DNA of 64,000 nucleotides from Puffinus mauretanicus (taxonomy: Eukaryota; Chordata; Aves; Procellariiformes; Procellariidae): positions 1 through 64,000 of the forward strand of contig JAJKFH010000755.1 in assembly GCA_023333565.1 (NCBI GenBank). Reading direction: 5' to 3'. How positions within the stretch are numbered: position 1 is the first letter of the stretch; each line of letters opens with the position of its first letter. Of the stretch, positions 47,900 through 60,200 are shown in pieces. A model generated the notes under the pieces. The model was not told where the DNA came from, searched no databases, and saw nothing but the letters and a program-made list of their open reading frames with translations. The translations under genes and the position numbers were made by a program.

Positions 47900-48660
47900 T
47901 CTTTTTGGGAGAAAGTGTGTTGTCTTTTTTTTTTTAATAATAACCTCCATACCCCCTGCCTCGATTTGGGGGATTTCTCACACCTCGAAGATGTCTCAGG
48001 ATCGGCTAAGACATTCCCCGATTTCTTGCAGGCACGAGGCTCCCGCCCTGGCCGGCAGCGCTGCTCAGTGCAGTCATGGCAGTCACGTCCTCCCGTCGGC
48101 CTCGGGAGCGTCTCATGCCTCAGCAGCCTGGTTTTTATCCTGGGCTGCCCGGGAGAACATCTGTGCTGGTATTTATTCAGTCTCCATGAAAAGGACAGCA
48201 CAAAAGAGGGCTATAAAAGGTGGGTACGTGTCATAAACTATTACCATCAGTGATTTAATACCAAATGAAAACATAACACGTAATAAAATTGGATTTATTC
48301 TTGTTCCACCTTCATCTTGCCTGTCAAGCTGTTGTATTCAGCGCCGCAGGCACGTCGCTGGTGGCACTGCATCTGTCCGGCACAGGATTGACAGATGGAG
48401 CGGATTTGCTGCGGATCGGCTGTCTGCCCACGACTGCACAGCAGCGATTGCTGCAGAAGCGGGAAGATGATGGTAGAGAGCTCCAGACCAGGAAAGACAA
48501 CAGGCTTTGAGCTGGTCCTCCCTGGGCAGGAGAGATAACGAATGCGGCAGCAAGCAGCAGCGTAGGTGATGGCCACGTGGATCACTTGGTGCAGGACACC
48601 CTGATTCTTCTTCCCCAGCAAACACTGATTTGGAAGGTGACTTTGGATCCCTGGTGCGGG
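47900..48660. other. Region upstream of ALPK3, no gene seen
   Basis: Moderately GC-rich. It contains CTATAAAAGG at 48211-48220 on the plus strand, which resembles both a TATA box and a CArG box, but no accompanying coding frame or splice pattern. Confidence 0.35.
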
Positions 48661-48669
48661 GATGTTCAC

Positions 48670-48842
48670 GGACATACACAGTGTGTGCATCACCTGTACA
48701 GGTATGGGGGCGTGCACAGAAACACACAGTGCGTGCACCACCGATGCACAGGCACAGGGATGTGCATGGACACACACAGTTTGTGCACCACGGGTGCACG
48801 GGCACGGCGTGTGCACAGACACACACACAGTGTGTGCATCAA
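48670..48842. repeat. Tandem repeat of about 48 bp with CA/TG palindromes
   Basis: Three and a half copies, each running from an 'acacacagtgtgtgca' type palindrome through 'ccac..tgcacaggcac' to 'gtgcacag'. Copies differ by several bases. Confidence 0.85.
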
Positions 48843-49789
48843 GTTGATGTAACTCAGCCTTGACCTAAGCTGTTCTTGTCACTGGTATATCAAACCTCGG
48901 TCCAAATGGAAAGAGTGGTTACAACTTGAGCCAGAAATGCATGTGGAGAAACTGATGTCCGCCAAGGGAATTGCCAAGCCCAGCAGATGCCCAAGGCTGG
49001 GCATATGGGAGGGCAGTGACATCTGTGGACCAGGGGTTTGGGGAGAAGTTTGTGGGGAGAGGCGGTGACTGTGGCGGATTCAGCCCCGCAACCTAGTACA
49101 GCAGTGCTTGCAGACACCACCAGATCCAAAGCCAGGACCCCCAAGTGAATTTCACTCTCATATAAAGTTTCTTGGATCCTGTTGACCTGTCAGAGTCAAT
49201 GTATATTGGGTCAACAATTTGTTTTTTGTGGTTGCAGTAGTTATGATGTGGTCCTAAGCACTCCAAATCTGGATTTATCCAGTTGGTTGACAGTGGCCTG
49301 ATCAGACTTGTTGTTCTTCCACTAAAGCCCCAGTGAAATGCTTTTCTCAGCTCAGATCTCAGGATAGTCTTGCACTTGAGCAGTGGTTTTGGAAGGAGTC
49401 TTCTGTCATCTCAGGTGTAGGTATTGGAGTTTATTTGCTTTTTGCAGGCCACCACGGCAGGTGATTACATTATCAGGCCTGTAAATAGCTGGATTTGTGA
49501 TACCAGAGAGGATACTTGGTCTTGGCAAATGCAAAAGAGATAGACCTCGTAAGACATTTGGATGTGGTCCTAGGAAATATGGGGAAAGAAGGTGGTCCCA
49601 GAGTGCTGACAAGATCTCACCTTCACCAGGCAGTAAAATAGCAGATGAAATTGCATAAAATGAATGTAACATGATCCATAGCAGAAACAACAATACTCAT
49701 TTTCCATTTTCCAGCAGCAGTGGGCTCTGCGTGGGCTAATGCCACTCAGGAATAATCCATCTCAAACAGAATACAGTAGACCTGAAAAA
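48843..49789. other. Intergenic, no feature recognised
   Basis: No coding frame with support and no repeat identified between the tandem repeat and the first CR1 copy. Confidence 0.4.
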
Positions 49790-50055
49790 AAAACAAACCC
49801 AAAACTCACAGAAGGGCAGCAAGGATGACCAGAGGTCCAGACTGGCTGCTGCATGAAGAATAACTACATAGACTCTTCAGCCTGGAAGGAACAACTGAGC
49901 TGCATATGACTGAGGTATACACAGCTGTGAGGGACAAGGAGAACAAGACCAGGGGCATCAAGTGAAATTGGCAGGAGGTAAAATGAATAAAAGGGAGATG
50001 CTTCCTCCCTCACCTTGGCAATAAGCTGCTTCCACACATTGCTGTGGCTGCTCAA
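49790..50055 (+). repeat. CR1-type LINE fragment, older subfamily
   Basis: Reads in order like the 3' part of a CR1/L2-like element: 'aaggatgaccagaggtc', 'actcttcagcctggaagga', 'aggggcatcaagtgaaatt', 'ggcaggaggtaaaatg' and 'acattgctgtggc'. Boundaries are approximate. Confidence 0.65.
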
Positions 50056-50469
50056 TGTCCGTAGGGGTTAAGAAACCCCATAGGACAAATCTGAGGAAGG
50101 AAAATCTCTTGAGGTTTACTCAGGACAAAAATACTACCTTTGGTTCAAGAAGTCTCCGAGCTACAAAAGAATATTCACTTGCATGTGCCTTGATCTCACA
50201 CCCTTCGCTGCACCCTGGCTGCTGCCCGGATGTGGGAGGTGGGATGCTAGGCTGGGAGGACCCAAGGTGGCATTCTGCTGCTCCCATCTCTTTCTCTGAA
50301 AGGAGGAGGACTTTCAGGTTCCACAGGAAATTCAGGAAATTTCAGGAAACCTGAATTCTAGCCCCAGCATATGAATTACATGTTATTTTACCATCCCGTC
50401 ACCATGACCCCTATCTCTTGGGGTGTTGATCTGATAGAAGACAGCTCAGACCATCTTGAGAAGGGTGTC

Positions 50470-51024
50470 CAGAACAGATGGGTCTCTGTGTCAGGTCTGG
50501 AACTGTGTCCAGTTTCAGACTCCCAAATACAGGAAAGACACTGATATACTGGAGTGGATCCAGTGAAGGCCACCAAGATGATAAGGGAGCTCAGGCACAT
50601 GACATAGGAGGAAAGGATGAGAGAAAGTGGGTTTAAGTCTTCAGGGGAGGGCTAAATGGAGACCTCCTTGCTTTCTTTCCCTACTTTCCTTGCTTTCTGT
50701 ACCCTGCCTCACGGGAGGGTACACACCAGACAGAGCCAGCCACTTCCCAGAGGTGCAGAGTCATAGACTGAGAGGCAACGAATGCAAGTGGCAAGGAGGG
50801 AAGTTCTGATTAGATGTTAGGAAAATAAATTGCCCTGTGAGGGGATCAAACACTACAACAGAGTCCCAGAGAGGTGGGTGACCTCTATTCTGGGAGACAG
50901 TCAACTGTGGATGGAAAAAAGCGCCGAGCAACTGGTTGATGTCCTGCTCGGAGTGGCAGGCTGGACCAGATATCTCCAGAGGTCCCTTCCCACCCTAGTC
51001 ATGCTGTGGTTCTGTGCCTCACCC
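50470..51024 (+). repeat. CR1 LINE 3' fragment
   Basis: Good ordered similarity to avian CR1: 'ctgtgtccagtttcagactc', 'atactggagtggatccag', 'gaaggccaccaagatgataa', then the 3' end 'gaccagatatctccagaggt' and 'cccttcccaccctagtcatg'. It has internal gaps relative to a full copy. Confidence 0.85.
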
Positions 51025-52900
51025 TGGTAGCGGAGGGAAACCTGGATGGTGAGTGCAGGTTTAGCTCAACTGTGGTGAGACGAAGCCTGCTATGGTGTTT
51101 GATCCTTCCCCCAGACGCAGAGTGGATATATTTTTTCCTGCCCATTCAGGCTCTGAATGGTTCTTGTGCCTGTCACCCTGCTGAGACAGAGCTTCCTCTT
51201 ACAGCATCTGCTCTCCCGTCATTTTGTTCGCAGAGAGTGACAGTGCCCTCTGCTCCCGTCTCCGTTTGGAAACGCGCTCTCTCACCACTTAGTTTTTGAA
51301 GCCTAAGCCAGTCAGCCACAAGGCTTCAATCCTTGTTAGCAAAGCTTTCGTCCTCTGCCTGCAAATCCAGCGCTGACTCCAGCAAGAGTCGCAGATGTTT
51401 TCTCACTCCTCTCACACAATATATCGTTCCCTTTCCCAGCCTGCACGCATACTCATAGGTTCCTCCCTTTCTAAAAATCACAGGCTTCTTCCTGCTCTCC
51501 AACGTGATGTCAACAAGCTCTCACCCCTAGTTCCTCACCAAATATTCATGCAGACTGTGCCAGGGCAGGGCTCTTATAGAGGACAAGCACGATGGACTTT
51601 TTGTCTAGGTATATGATGGAGGATGCTCTCTCTGAAGCCCAGAGAAGCTGTCTATGGGGAACGCAGCAACCTTCAGCTGCTTGAAGAGATGCTGCATCAA
51701 CCAGAAGTGTCATCTTTAGCTCTGGGAAAGTGCTGGGGTTAATTTAATGATCATTTTTATTAGCTACCTGCACTGCATTTATAATAACTCTGCATCAAAG
51801 GCATGACACAGAGCTACCAGCACATATTCAGCTGGAACCTTCATTTGCAATCCATTAATATGTTTATTTTAAACCTGCAAGGGTATATTTCCAAATGCTT
51901 GGCTGGACCCTCTAGAAATCAAGAAAAAGGAGAGTCTGTGTGATCTCAGAGACAGCTGAGGAGATGAGCACAAAGAAAGGTCCTACGAGTCTATGCTAAG
52001 TCTTTCCTGTAGCCAGGAAAGGAAAGGACCAGTCCCTGTAGGAGCAGGGATTGCTCTGGATCATATTGGATAGACAGGGTGTGGTACGTTTTCCTACCTT
52101 TGCAGGAGCACCATGTGACTGTCCCATCCTACACAGAGGAAAGGACGTGGAGGGAGAAAATCCTTCCTCCATGCACCAATTGTGTTGGGTTTGGCTGTTT
52201 CCTGTCATCTTCTTCCCCGTCCCTTATAAGAGAAAAGCACTCGGCCTTGCTTAGTCCCTCTGATCCTATGGCATAGCTCAGCCCTAGGGAACCCTGTGGA
52301 GGTGTTCCATGACCGCTCTCAGCCACAACTGCTTCTCTCCGCCATCCCGGAAACCTGCCTGTGCCCTTCCACACTGCCATTGAAGGCACCTGGGAGAGAC
52401 ATCCCTGGTGGTCTTGCTTTTCCTTGGTCAACGTCCATCATCGCTATTGTGAAAACCACGGCTGCAGCCCCGAGGAAAAAGAAATGTCAGCAAGAGAGCA
52501 AGGGTCTCTCTTGCAGCTTCTTCTCCAGATGGCCCGTGGTTTCCCTTGTGATGAAGTCCCACTCCCCATCACTCCTGGCACCGCAAGGAACCTGCTGCCC
52601 AGGACCATTGGCTTGGGGAGAAGCCAGCCTGGTGGGAATGTCTGCCCCGGGAACCCATCAGCGGGGCGCCCCAAGTGCTGAGCTCAGACCTGCTTCATCC
52701 CCATTGGCTTTGTGTCACACTCCCTGCCCAGTCGCTTCAGAGTGAAGTTCTTTGGGAACAGCAACCAGTTGCTCTCTGTTCACCCTCCGTCCTTTCCGTT
52801 CGCCATTCCCCAGACCTCCAGCTCCTTTCCACGTCGTCCTCTCATCTCTTGAAAGGTGACGAGTTTTGGTTTAATGAGTCTGATCTTCCTCGTAAATGAA
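51025..52900. other. Intergenic, no gene seen
   Basis: Mixed-composition DNA between the CR1 and the CpG island of the paracaspase-like gene. No supported coding frame or repeat noticed. Confidence 0.4.
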
Positions 52901-52919
52901 AGTCACGGCACAGCAGTAA

Positions 52920-54260
52920 CGCGTCCTGACGCTCGCCGCCACGTCGTTTCCCCTGCGAGAGCAGGCTGTCCCCGGCCGTCCCAGTTCTGCTCCGTCCCGG
53001 AGGCGGGCTGGCCCAGCGCCACTTCCCCTGGGGCCCTCGTGATGCCCGGCCCCCCCCGGCGGGGATTTCTCGGAGGAAGAAGCCCGGCGGGTTCCTACCC
53101 CCCGGCGGAGCAGGGGCAGCAGAGCTGTGGCTCCACCATGAGCCTTGGGGCTGCGGCCCCCGGGGAGAGAGGTGAGGGCGGCTGTGGGGAGCGGGGTGCG
53201 AGGGCGGTGGGGAGGGGGTGAGAGTGGCTGTGGGGATGAGGTGAGGACACCCGTGGGGATGAGGTGAGGACACCCATGAGGAGCGGGGTGAGGACACCTG
53301 TGGGGACGGGGGGCAAGGAAACCCGTGGGGGGGGGAGAGGAGAACTGCGGGGATGGAGTGAGGACACCCGTGGGGATGGGGGCGAGGACACTGTGGGGAG
53401 GGGGACACCATGGGGAGGAGGTGAGGACACCCGTGGGGACGGCAGCGAGGTCACCCGTGGGCAGGGAAGGCACGGGCAGCCTTGGTACCCGAGCGAGAGA
53501 CGCCTCCCGCCGCGCCCCCGCCGGAGCGGGCCCTGCGGGGCCGTGCGGGGCCGGTCCGGTCCGGTCCGAGGGGCAGCCCCCGCGTCGTTCGGCGCCGCCC
53601 TGCGCTGTTTCGCTGTGGGAGCGGGGCGGGCCCGGCGGCGCGGAAGTGCGGGGCCGGGGGGGCCTTCCCCGGGCGGCGGGGTCGGCGGCAGGTGAGTGCG
53701 GGGCCGCGGCCCGGCCCCGCACGGGGGAAGTCCACCGAGGCCCCGGGCCGGCGACCCGGAGCCCGGAGCCCGGCCTACCCCGCCCCGGAGCCCGGCCTAC
53801 CCCGCCCCGGCGGCCGCCATGCCCGCCTGCCGCCGCGCCGGGTGAGCGGCCCCGCCGGACGGGCCCGAGCCGCCCCCCGAGCTCCGGGCGCTGCTTTCCC
53901 GCCCGCCGCAGGTGCTCCTGCTGCTGCTGCTGCTTCCCCGGGAGAGGGGCCGCCGCGGGTCCGGCCGGCGGCCGCTGAGCCGGGGAGGAGCCGCCGGCGA
54001 AGCGATGCAGGAAGGTGAGCGGCCGCCTGGGAGTCGGTGGGCAGCGCGGCCTGGGCGATCCCCCTTGCCCTGCAGCGCAAAAAGTGCCGCCGCCCCTGCC
54101 TTTGGGCCCCAAGAGACCACCCCAAAAAGCCCCGTGGCATCCCCTGGGCGCGGGAGGCCGAGCGTGCCCGTTTTTCCGAATCTCCCCTCCTCCCGGGATG
54201 GGTGCCGGGGGCCCCCATCTCGCAGCCCAGCGCGCCTGGCCAGCAGGTGGGAGTGAACCC
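52920..54260. promoter_or_regulatory. CpG island / probable promoter of the paracaspase-like gene
   Basis: Strongly GC- and CpG-rich, ending at the first coding exon. A likely non-coding first exon ends at 53691 with a CAG/GTGAGT donor. An acceptor-like CCGCCGCAG ends at 53911, so 53912-54004 would be 5' UTR followed by the ATG at 54005. No TATA box was seen. Long frames on either strand here are composition artefacts. Confidence 0.6.
53167..53465. repeat. G-rich minisatellite in the CpG island
   Basis: About ten diverged copies of a unit near 'ggtgaggacacccgtgggga' (period about 24 bp, with longer irregular units in between). The plus strand is G-rich. Confidence 0.9.
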
Positions 54261-57200
54261 CTGGGTTGCGCCTGCTGGGTTGTTTCCACCTCCGTGTCCT
54301 GTTTCTCCGCAGCCATTGCGATCACCGAGCAGCCGATCTCCGTCTCTGTCCCCGTGGGATACTCCTTCACCCTGCGGTGCAGAGCTGAGGGACGCACATC
54401 GCTGCAGTACCAGTGGTTTTGTCAGCACCAGGTAACAGTGGGAGCAGAGGTGGCCCTGGGTATGGCACCAGGCTGGGTCGTTGCCCACAGTGATGGAGCT
54501 GGCCCTCTGTGGGCAGACCTAGTGGGAACTAGGAGATTAGAAGGAGAGGGGGATAGGATGTGTGTGCACACCAAGGGCGTCTGCAGATGTTGGGAGGGGG
54601 CGTGCAATGGAAAAGCTCTTTCTCCTGCGTCCCTGTGGCTGGAGAAGGAAAGGAAACCAGGGATTTCCACTTTTCCTGCTCTTACGAGGGGCCTGCTGGT
54701 GCCTTCTGCTACCAGCGATGAGGGCATACTTGCTGCCCACCACCTCTGTTTTCCCTTTAGTCTGTCTGCCGCCAGATTCCTGGTGCCACCAAGCAAGATT
54801 TGCCCGTCACTGCACAGCAGACCCAGCTTTACACCTGCAGAATCAATGACCTCTACAAAAATGCCGTCTTCTCCGACTGGGTGAAGGTGGAGGTCCATCA
54901 GTGTGTCGCCAGAGGTACAAGCGTGTCTTCTAGCTTTTCTATATTTTATGCTTGCCCCCCCTTGCAACAGTGGTCCTGTGCAGTTCCTGGGGCAGTGTGT
55001 CCTCCCAGCTCGAAAATCACAATACAGAAGTATTGCTCCAGAGACGTGAGCCTGCAGGTCTAAGCCAGACCTCTGAATCCGTCCTCTGGATAGTTCAGGT
55101 CCCTGTCATGGTCCCAATAACCCCGGCTGTATGTACATGCTTCTGCTGATCACTCACTGTGGGTTTCCCAGAGTTATACCAGGTTTTTGCCCATTTGCGT
55201 TGGGCAGAGGGACTGGAAGAGGCAATCTGGCTATTTCAAAGCCGAGCAAAAGTAGCTGTGGGTGTGGTTGACCTCAGCAGGTTGACTGCGCCCTTGGCAG
55301 GAAAGGGTGAGCGTCAGGTTTGGGAAGCCAGAGGCAAGGCTTTGGCGTGTCATTTACTATTGCGGGTGTCGCTCTCAAGGATTCCCTGCTTCCAGAGCAG
55401 AAAGGCACGGCAGCGATGTCCTGTGGGATGACATCTCTTGGTGCAGATGGAAGAAGCTGGCTTTTCTGGCAATACGCACGGAGTCCTACACAGGGGGGGA
55501 AATCGCCATTGTTTGCTGTCCTTTAGGAGGGAGGACCAATTCTGTGTCGCTGCTTTTCAGGACTGCCCCCTCGGCTCTGGCAAGGAGAACCGGTCATCGT
55601 CCTCAACCCCACTGAGCAGAGGGTGGAGGTGGGGAAGCCGCTACAGCTGCAGTGTGCTGCTATGGGGGTCCCAGCCCCCAGCTACCAGTGGTACCGGAAT
55701 GGGAACATGCTGGAACACCAGAAGAAAAAAAAACTCTGGGTAACATTGCCTTGGGATAGTTCAGAAACTTTGGCTGCTGAGGTGGGTGATCGGAGAATCT
55801 CGTTGCTGGATGGTAGGCATGGGAGAGCCTCAGAAGTCTTGGAGAGACTGCTGAAAATTGTGTTATTGTCATCCTGGATGTGACAGGTGGCAGTCCTTAA
55901 GCCTGGCTTGTATCTGCATGTCAAGGCTCGGGCGTGCTTTGGTCTGTGTGATCAGGTGAATACCAGCAGAAAGCAGTCTCTCCTTGCCTGTCCTCCTCGT
56001 CCCTCCAGCCCTTGAGAAGCAGCCTCATGCTCAGCTATCTTTCCCTGCCACCTTGCAGGGTTGTGAGAAAGCACTCCACATATCACCCCTGTTGCTTTAA
56101 TAGCTGACTGAAGGACTCCGGGTAAAGAGGGAATATGTCTTATAGGCTTCTTTCAAAGCTGTGGATGTTTCTCTAAGAAGTAGCCGATTCATAGATGCGT
56201 TAAGGGCTCGCAGCACGTCTCTTGTGCCTTTTTGCAGCAGTGGCACAAGAACAGCTATTGTATGTCTGCGCAGGGGACTGCGGAGTGATGGAGCTGCAGG
56301 AGTGCTGTCTGCCTGCAGGAGAGCTAGAAGGAAAAGTGCTTATTCCCAACAGAGAAGAGTCAGGGAGACAGCAAAACGTCTGGGTTTATTTGGGGTCACT
56401 GGCTGAATGTAAATCAGTGCTATCTTCTTGATGCAAGAGAGGCAGATTTCCTTCTGGGGCATCATGTGAAGGATAACAAAGACAAGAGATCCAATCTCTT
56501 CTCAGTAGTGGTAGATTATATTATAGATGATATAGTGGCCTCAGATTGCACTTTTCACAGGGAAGTTCAGGCTGGGGTTTAGGAAGAGGTTCTTCATTTG
56601 GAGGTGGGTGGTGCTGCACTGGAGCCAGAAAGGCAGTGAGATTTCTGTCCTTGGTGGTTTTCAGTACTTGACTAGACAAAACCATGGCCAACCTGATCCA
56701 GTGTTGGCTTTAGTTTCTCTCTGAGCAGGAACCTGGGCTAGGGAACCACAGAGGTCCTCGCCAGCCAGTACTGCTCTGATTCTTGTCCCATGTCAAGAGA
56801 GAGGGCTAAGAGTTGAAAACTTGCCAGAAAAGAGCAATTGGCCTGATCAGAAATCTAGAAAATGTCACCTAAGAGGAAAAACAGGCAACCTTCCGATGTT
56901 GGCCACGCACCGTCCTCCTAGTGTGGCTCCTGGGGCAAAGTATGGCTATGACACAGGATTTGGGGGCTGCTGGAAAAATTGGGCAGAGGATTCTTGCGCT
57001 CTGGAAGCTGGGGTCAGCTTAGCGGGTGGCCTTACTGAGCTTCTTAGAAAGACAAAAGACATGGGAAATCTCTTAGCTTTGTGAGGCAAGGAATGAGGTC
57101 TCAGCAAACAGCAAGAAAAAAGACTTTCTATTCCAAGAACATGGGTGCCTGTGGCAGCTACTGGCAGGGGGCCACAAACTTTCACCGTAAGTAATGTGAT

Positions 57201-60200
57201 TTAACTTTTGATTTGTCTAGATCACCCACGCAAAGGTCAGTGACTCTGGCACGTACCTCTGCTGTGCCTCCAATAGCCACGGAGAGCACTGGACCAACGC
57301 TGTGGATATTCACATAGGTGAGCAGAGCCTACCCATGTCTGCTTTGCTGCAAATCACCTTCTAGCGTGAAAAGTAATTAGAGGACAGACAGGAATTTAGT
57401 GCTCTCGCCTGGAAGTGCTGGGCTGGTGAACAAGGAGCTCAGTGCTGGCATGTTACCCTGTTGCTCAACCGGTGCAGGGGAAGCTGGGCTCTGGGACGTG
57501 GAATTAGGAGAAGTAGGATGCGTGGCTCTGACACTTGCACCTTCCCCCAGCTTGGACAAATCTTGCATGCTTTTATTAACAAAAAGAAAGGCCACCGGTT
57601 TTAAATACCGCTTCTGCAGGGAGCCGAAGGTAAGACACTTCAGAGTAGAGAAGCAGCATGGGGCTCTGCAGGGAAGCTGGAGTGTCCTGGCAGTCCTGCG
57701 GCGGCTGTCACGGGAACAGCCTGCAGAGCGCAATTTCACACCCTGGATATACTGGACGCGATGATCTCAGCAGAGCTGCGCAAGCCCTGCCGAGTGGCGG
57801 GCGCAGGCGTCCGTCAGCCCCGTGATAAATAGCATTCCTTGATAACGGGGTTCAGAGGTAGCAAGGGAAGTGGTGTCTGTAAACAAAAAAAACCCAAACC
57901 CAGTGATCTGCTGTACTGCGGCGTGGGATGCTGCCGGGTCCTGCAGTCTGTCGGAATCCTGCCACGTTAGAGCAGGTTGAGCGCTCTCAGATGCTCGCTG
58001 CGGTTTTCTTGCCTTGCTGAGGTACTGTTTTAATAGCTCCCTGGCCAAATCGCAGCGGGGTCCTTTGCTAAAACTCATTTACAGCCTTGCTGAGATGAAG
58101 TGATGTGCTCAGACGCATAGAGCTGGAAAGGATGGTGTTTATTTCAGGAAGATTCAGGCCCCTCGAGCTGACAGCCCAGGCCTGATGCTGTGTGAGCTGA
58201 TGGATCCCAGGGAGAAGATGGGTCCCCAGAGCCTCGGGCATGCTCCACCTCGGCGTGACGGCTGCTTTGGCCCTCTGCCTTTGCCCTGCTGTGAGACAGG
58301 AATAGCATGGGCTAGCTTTGCTGGCTCTTTACTCCACCTAGAGATTTTTCTATGCCATAAGCTTCTCATCGCACCTTTTACGCTGTCTTTAAAATTGCTC
58401 CAGAGTGCAAATGGGTCTTCTATAGCCAGAGAGCACTCTCCCTGCCTCCTCACAGCTGGCAAAACAGCACCCGGGGTGGGACAGACAGTGAGAAAGGAGC
58501 ACAGGATTAGGTTGGGTTCAAAATGTTATGGCTGGGTAGCTTTAACATGCAACAGTCAGCTCTGTCAGAGGCAGAGAAGAATGAATGGGCTTGTTCTGAT
58601 GGCTTTCCAGGCATCCCTGGAACATGATACAGGCTTTCTAGGCATCCCTGGTTCAGGTGCTAAAGGTCTTCTAGACCGTGAGATTTATGCAATTAAAAAT
58701 ATGCCCTTAGTTTCTTCTTTTAGAGCCTGTAGGGCTTTAGGGCTGGATTTTTTTTTTATTATTTTTAATTTAAATAGGAAAAGCTGGAGCTGTTAGGGTA
58801 ATGATGATTTTAAGAGGCTGGGAGCGCTTGGGCAGGGGAGCTTGTGGAGCTTGTGAAAGTGAGTCACATTTAGGGTGGCTTTTCTGAGCTGGAACTGCTA
58901 AAAGGCAGGGAAAGGCAAAGCAGGGTGGTGAAAAGCTCTGGGAATATTATCGCAATCGAAAGCAAACAGTTGGCTTCCTCTGCGCTGACCGCTTATGGGG
59001 AGAAGCTCTCTGTTTTGAAGCTTATGTTGATCTTGAGTCATTGTGTTTCCTTTGCTTTTGCTGCAGCAAGGGAGCAGGCAGGTCATCTCGGGAAGCGCAG
59101 CAGCCCGGGCAGGGCTGGTACAAGCAGTGCAGACCTGCTGATGGGTACGGACTCCTCCATGCTGGCCCTTCTTCCCCTGGCCTGCCCCTTCTCCAAGCTT
59201 TGCTTCCCAGCTGCTCAGGATTTCATAAATCAGGCAGGATTTCATAAATCCTCCCAAAATCACCAGACCAGTGTCTTTAAGGTTAGCAATCAGGCTATGA
59301 AGAACTTGCCCGAGGAGTGTTGCTTGTGCGAATGCTCTGCCGTGTTTGATCCAGCTTTGCATTGCTGGGGGATGTTGGAGCAGGTTTCAGACCTGATATG
59401 GGAGCGGCAATGGGGCGCTGGGTACTGGGCACAGGGTTATCATTTCCCTCTTTCTTTTCCAGGTATGTGTCACTCTGAAAAGTTTTTTGGTGAGTACTGT
59501 CATCTTTTCCTCCTGAGCAATTATTCCCTTAATTAAAAGCCAGGCTCCAGGGTGGATGGGAGGACAGGGCATAGGAATGCTTTTCCTGCAGAGACTGCTT
59601 CAGGCCTTTATACCCACATTGTCATGGGCTCTGCGCTTTTGGGATCAGAGCTGCAAGGCACAGGATGAGTCCCATCCCCTGTCAGGCCCTGATCAGTCTC
59701 AGCAAGTGGAGTAAGATTATTCTTAATGAGTAACCCAGTCTTGACCTCCATGTCCGCCAAATGAGTTTAAAGGTGTTGTTCACATGACACCTTTTCCTTT
59801 CCTTGAAATACTGCCTCGGAGCAGGGCAAAGCTCCTTGCTCCCACCACTACTGAGTGCCATAAAACTGGTTTTCTTACAGTGGAAGGTGGGGATAAAATG
59901 AAAGCAGGAGTCCAGGGTTTCTCTCCTTCAGCCCCGTGGGGGAAAGGACCTCTTAGCCTGGCTCAGTGCATCCCCCTCCCAGGCACCACTGGCATGCAAG
60001 ACCTGCGGTCACGGTAGGGCAGGTGTCAAATAACCTCGCTAGCGCAGATCCTCCTGCACTCCTGGGATTTTGGTTGTCAAGTGAAAACTTTTCAAATCTG
60101 TCTTTCAAAATGATGGTTTATGTATTTTGTCACAGTGTTCAGAAAGCCAAAGGCTTTCTGGAGGGCGCTCCAGGCTTGTAGCAGCGTAGGGTCTATCCTT

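Noticed and set aside
47148..48236. 362-residue plus-strand open frame opposite the ALPK3 first exon
   Set aside because: Antisense shadow of a GC-rich promoter and first exon; amino-acid composition is repeat-like.
53819..53841. Strong-context ATG with a GT donor after 23 nt (MPACRRAG) as start of the paracaspase
   Set aside because: Its phase does not fit the exon at 54313, and joined to 53912 it soon meets a TGA. It could at most be a short upstream frame.
53912..54014. Leucine-rich N-terminal extension reading like a signal peptide (LLLLLLL)
   Set aside because: It would begin at GTG, not ATG; MALT1-family proteins are cytosolic. More likely 5' UTR with CTG repeats.
52871..54397. 508-residue minus-strand open frame across the CpG island
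   Set aside because: GC-rich composition and the minisatellite produce long frames on both strands; it runs antisense across the paracaspase first exons and has no recognisable domain.
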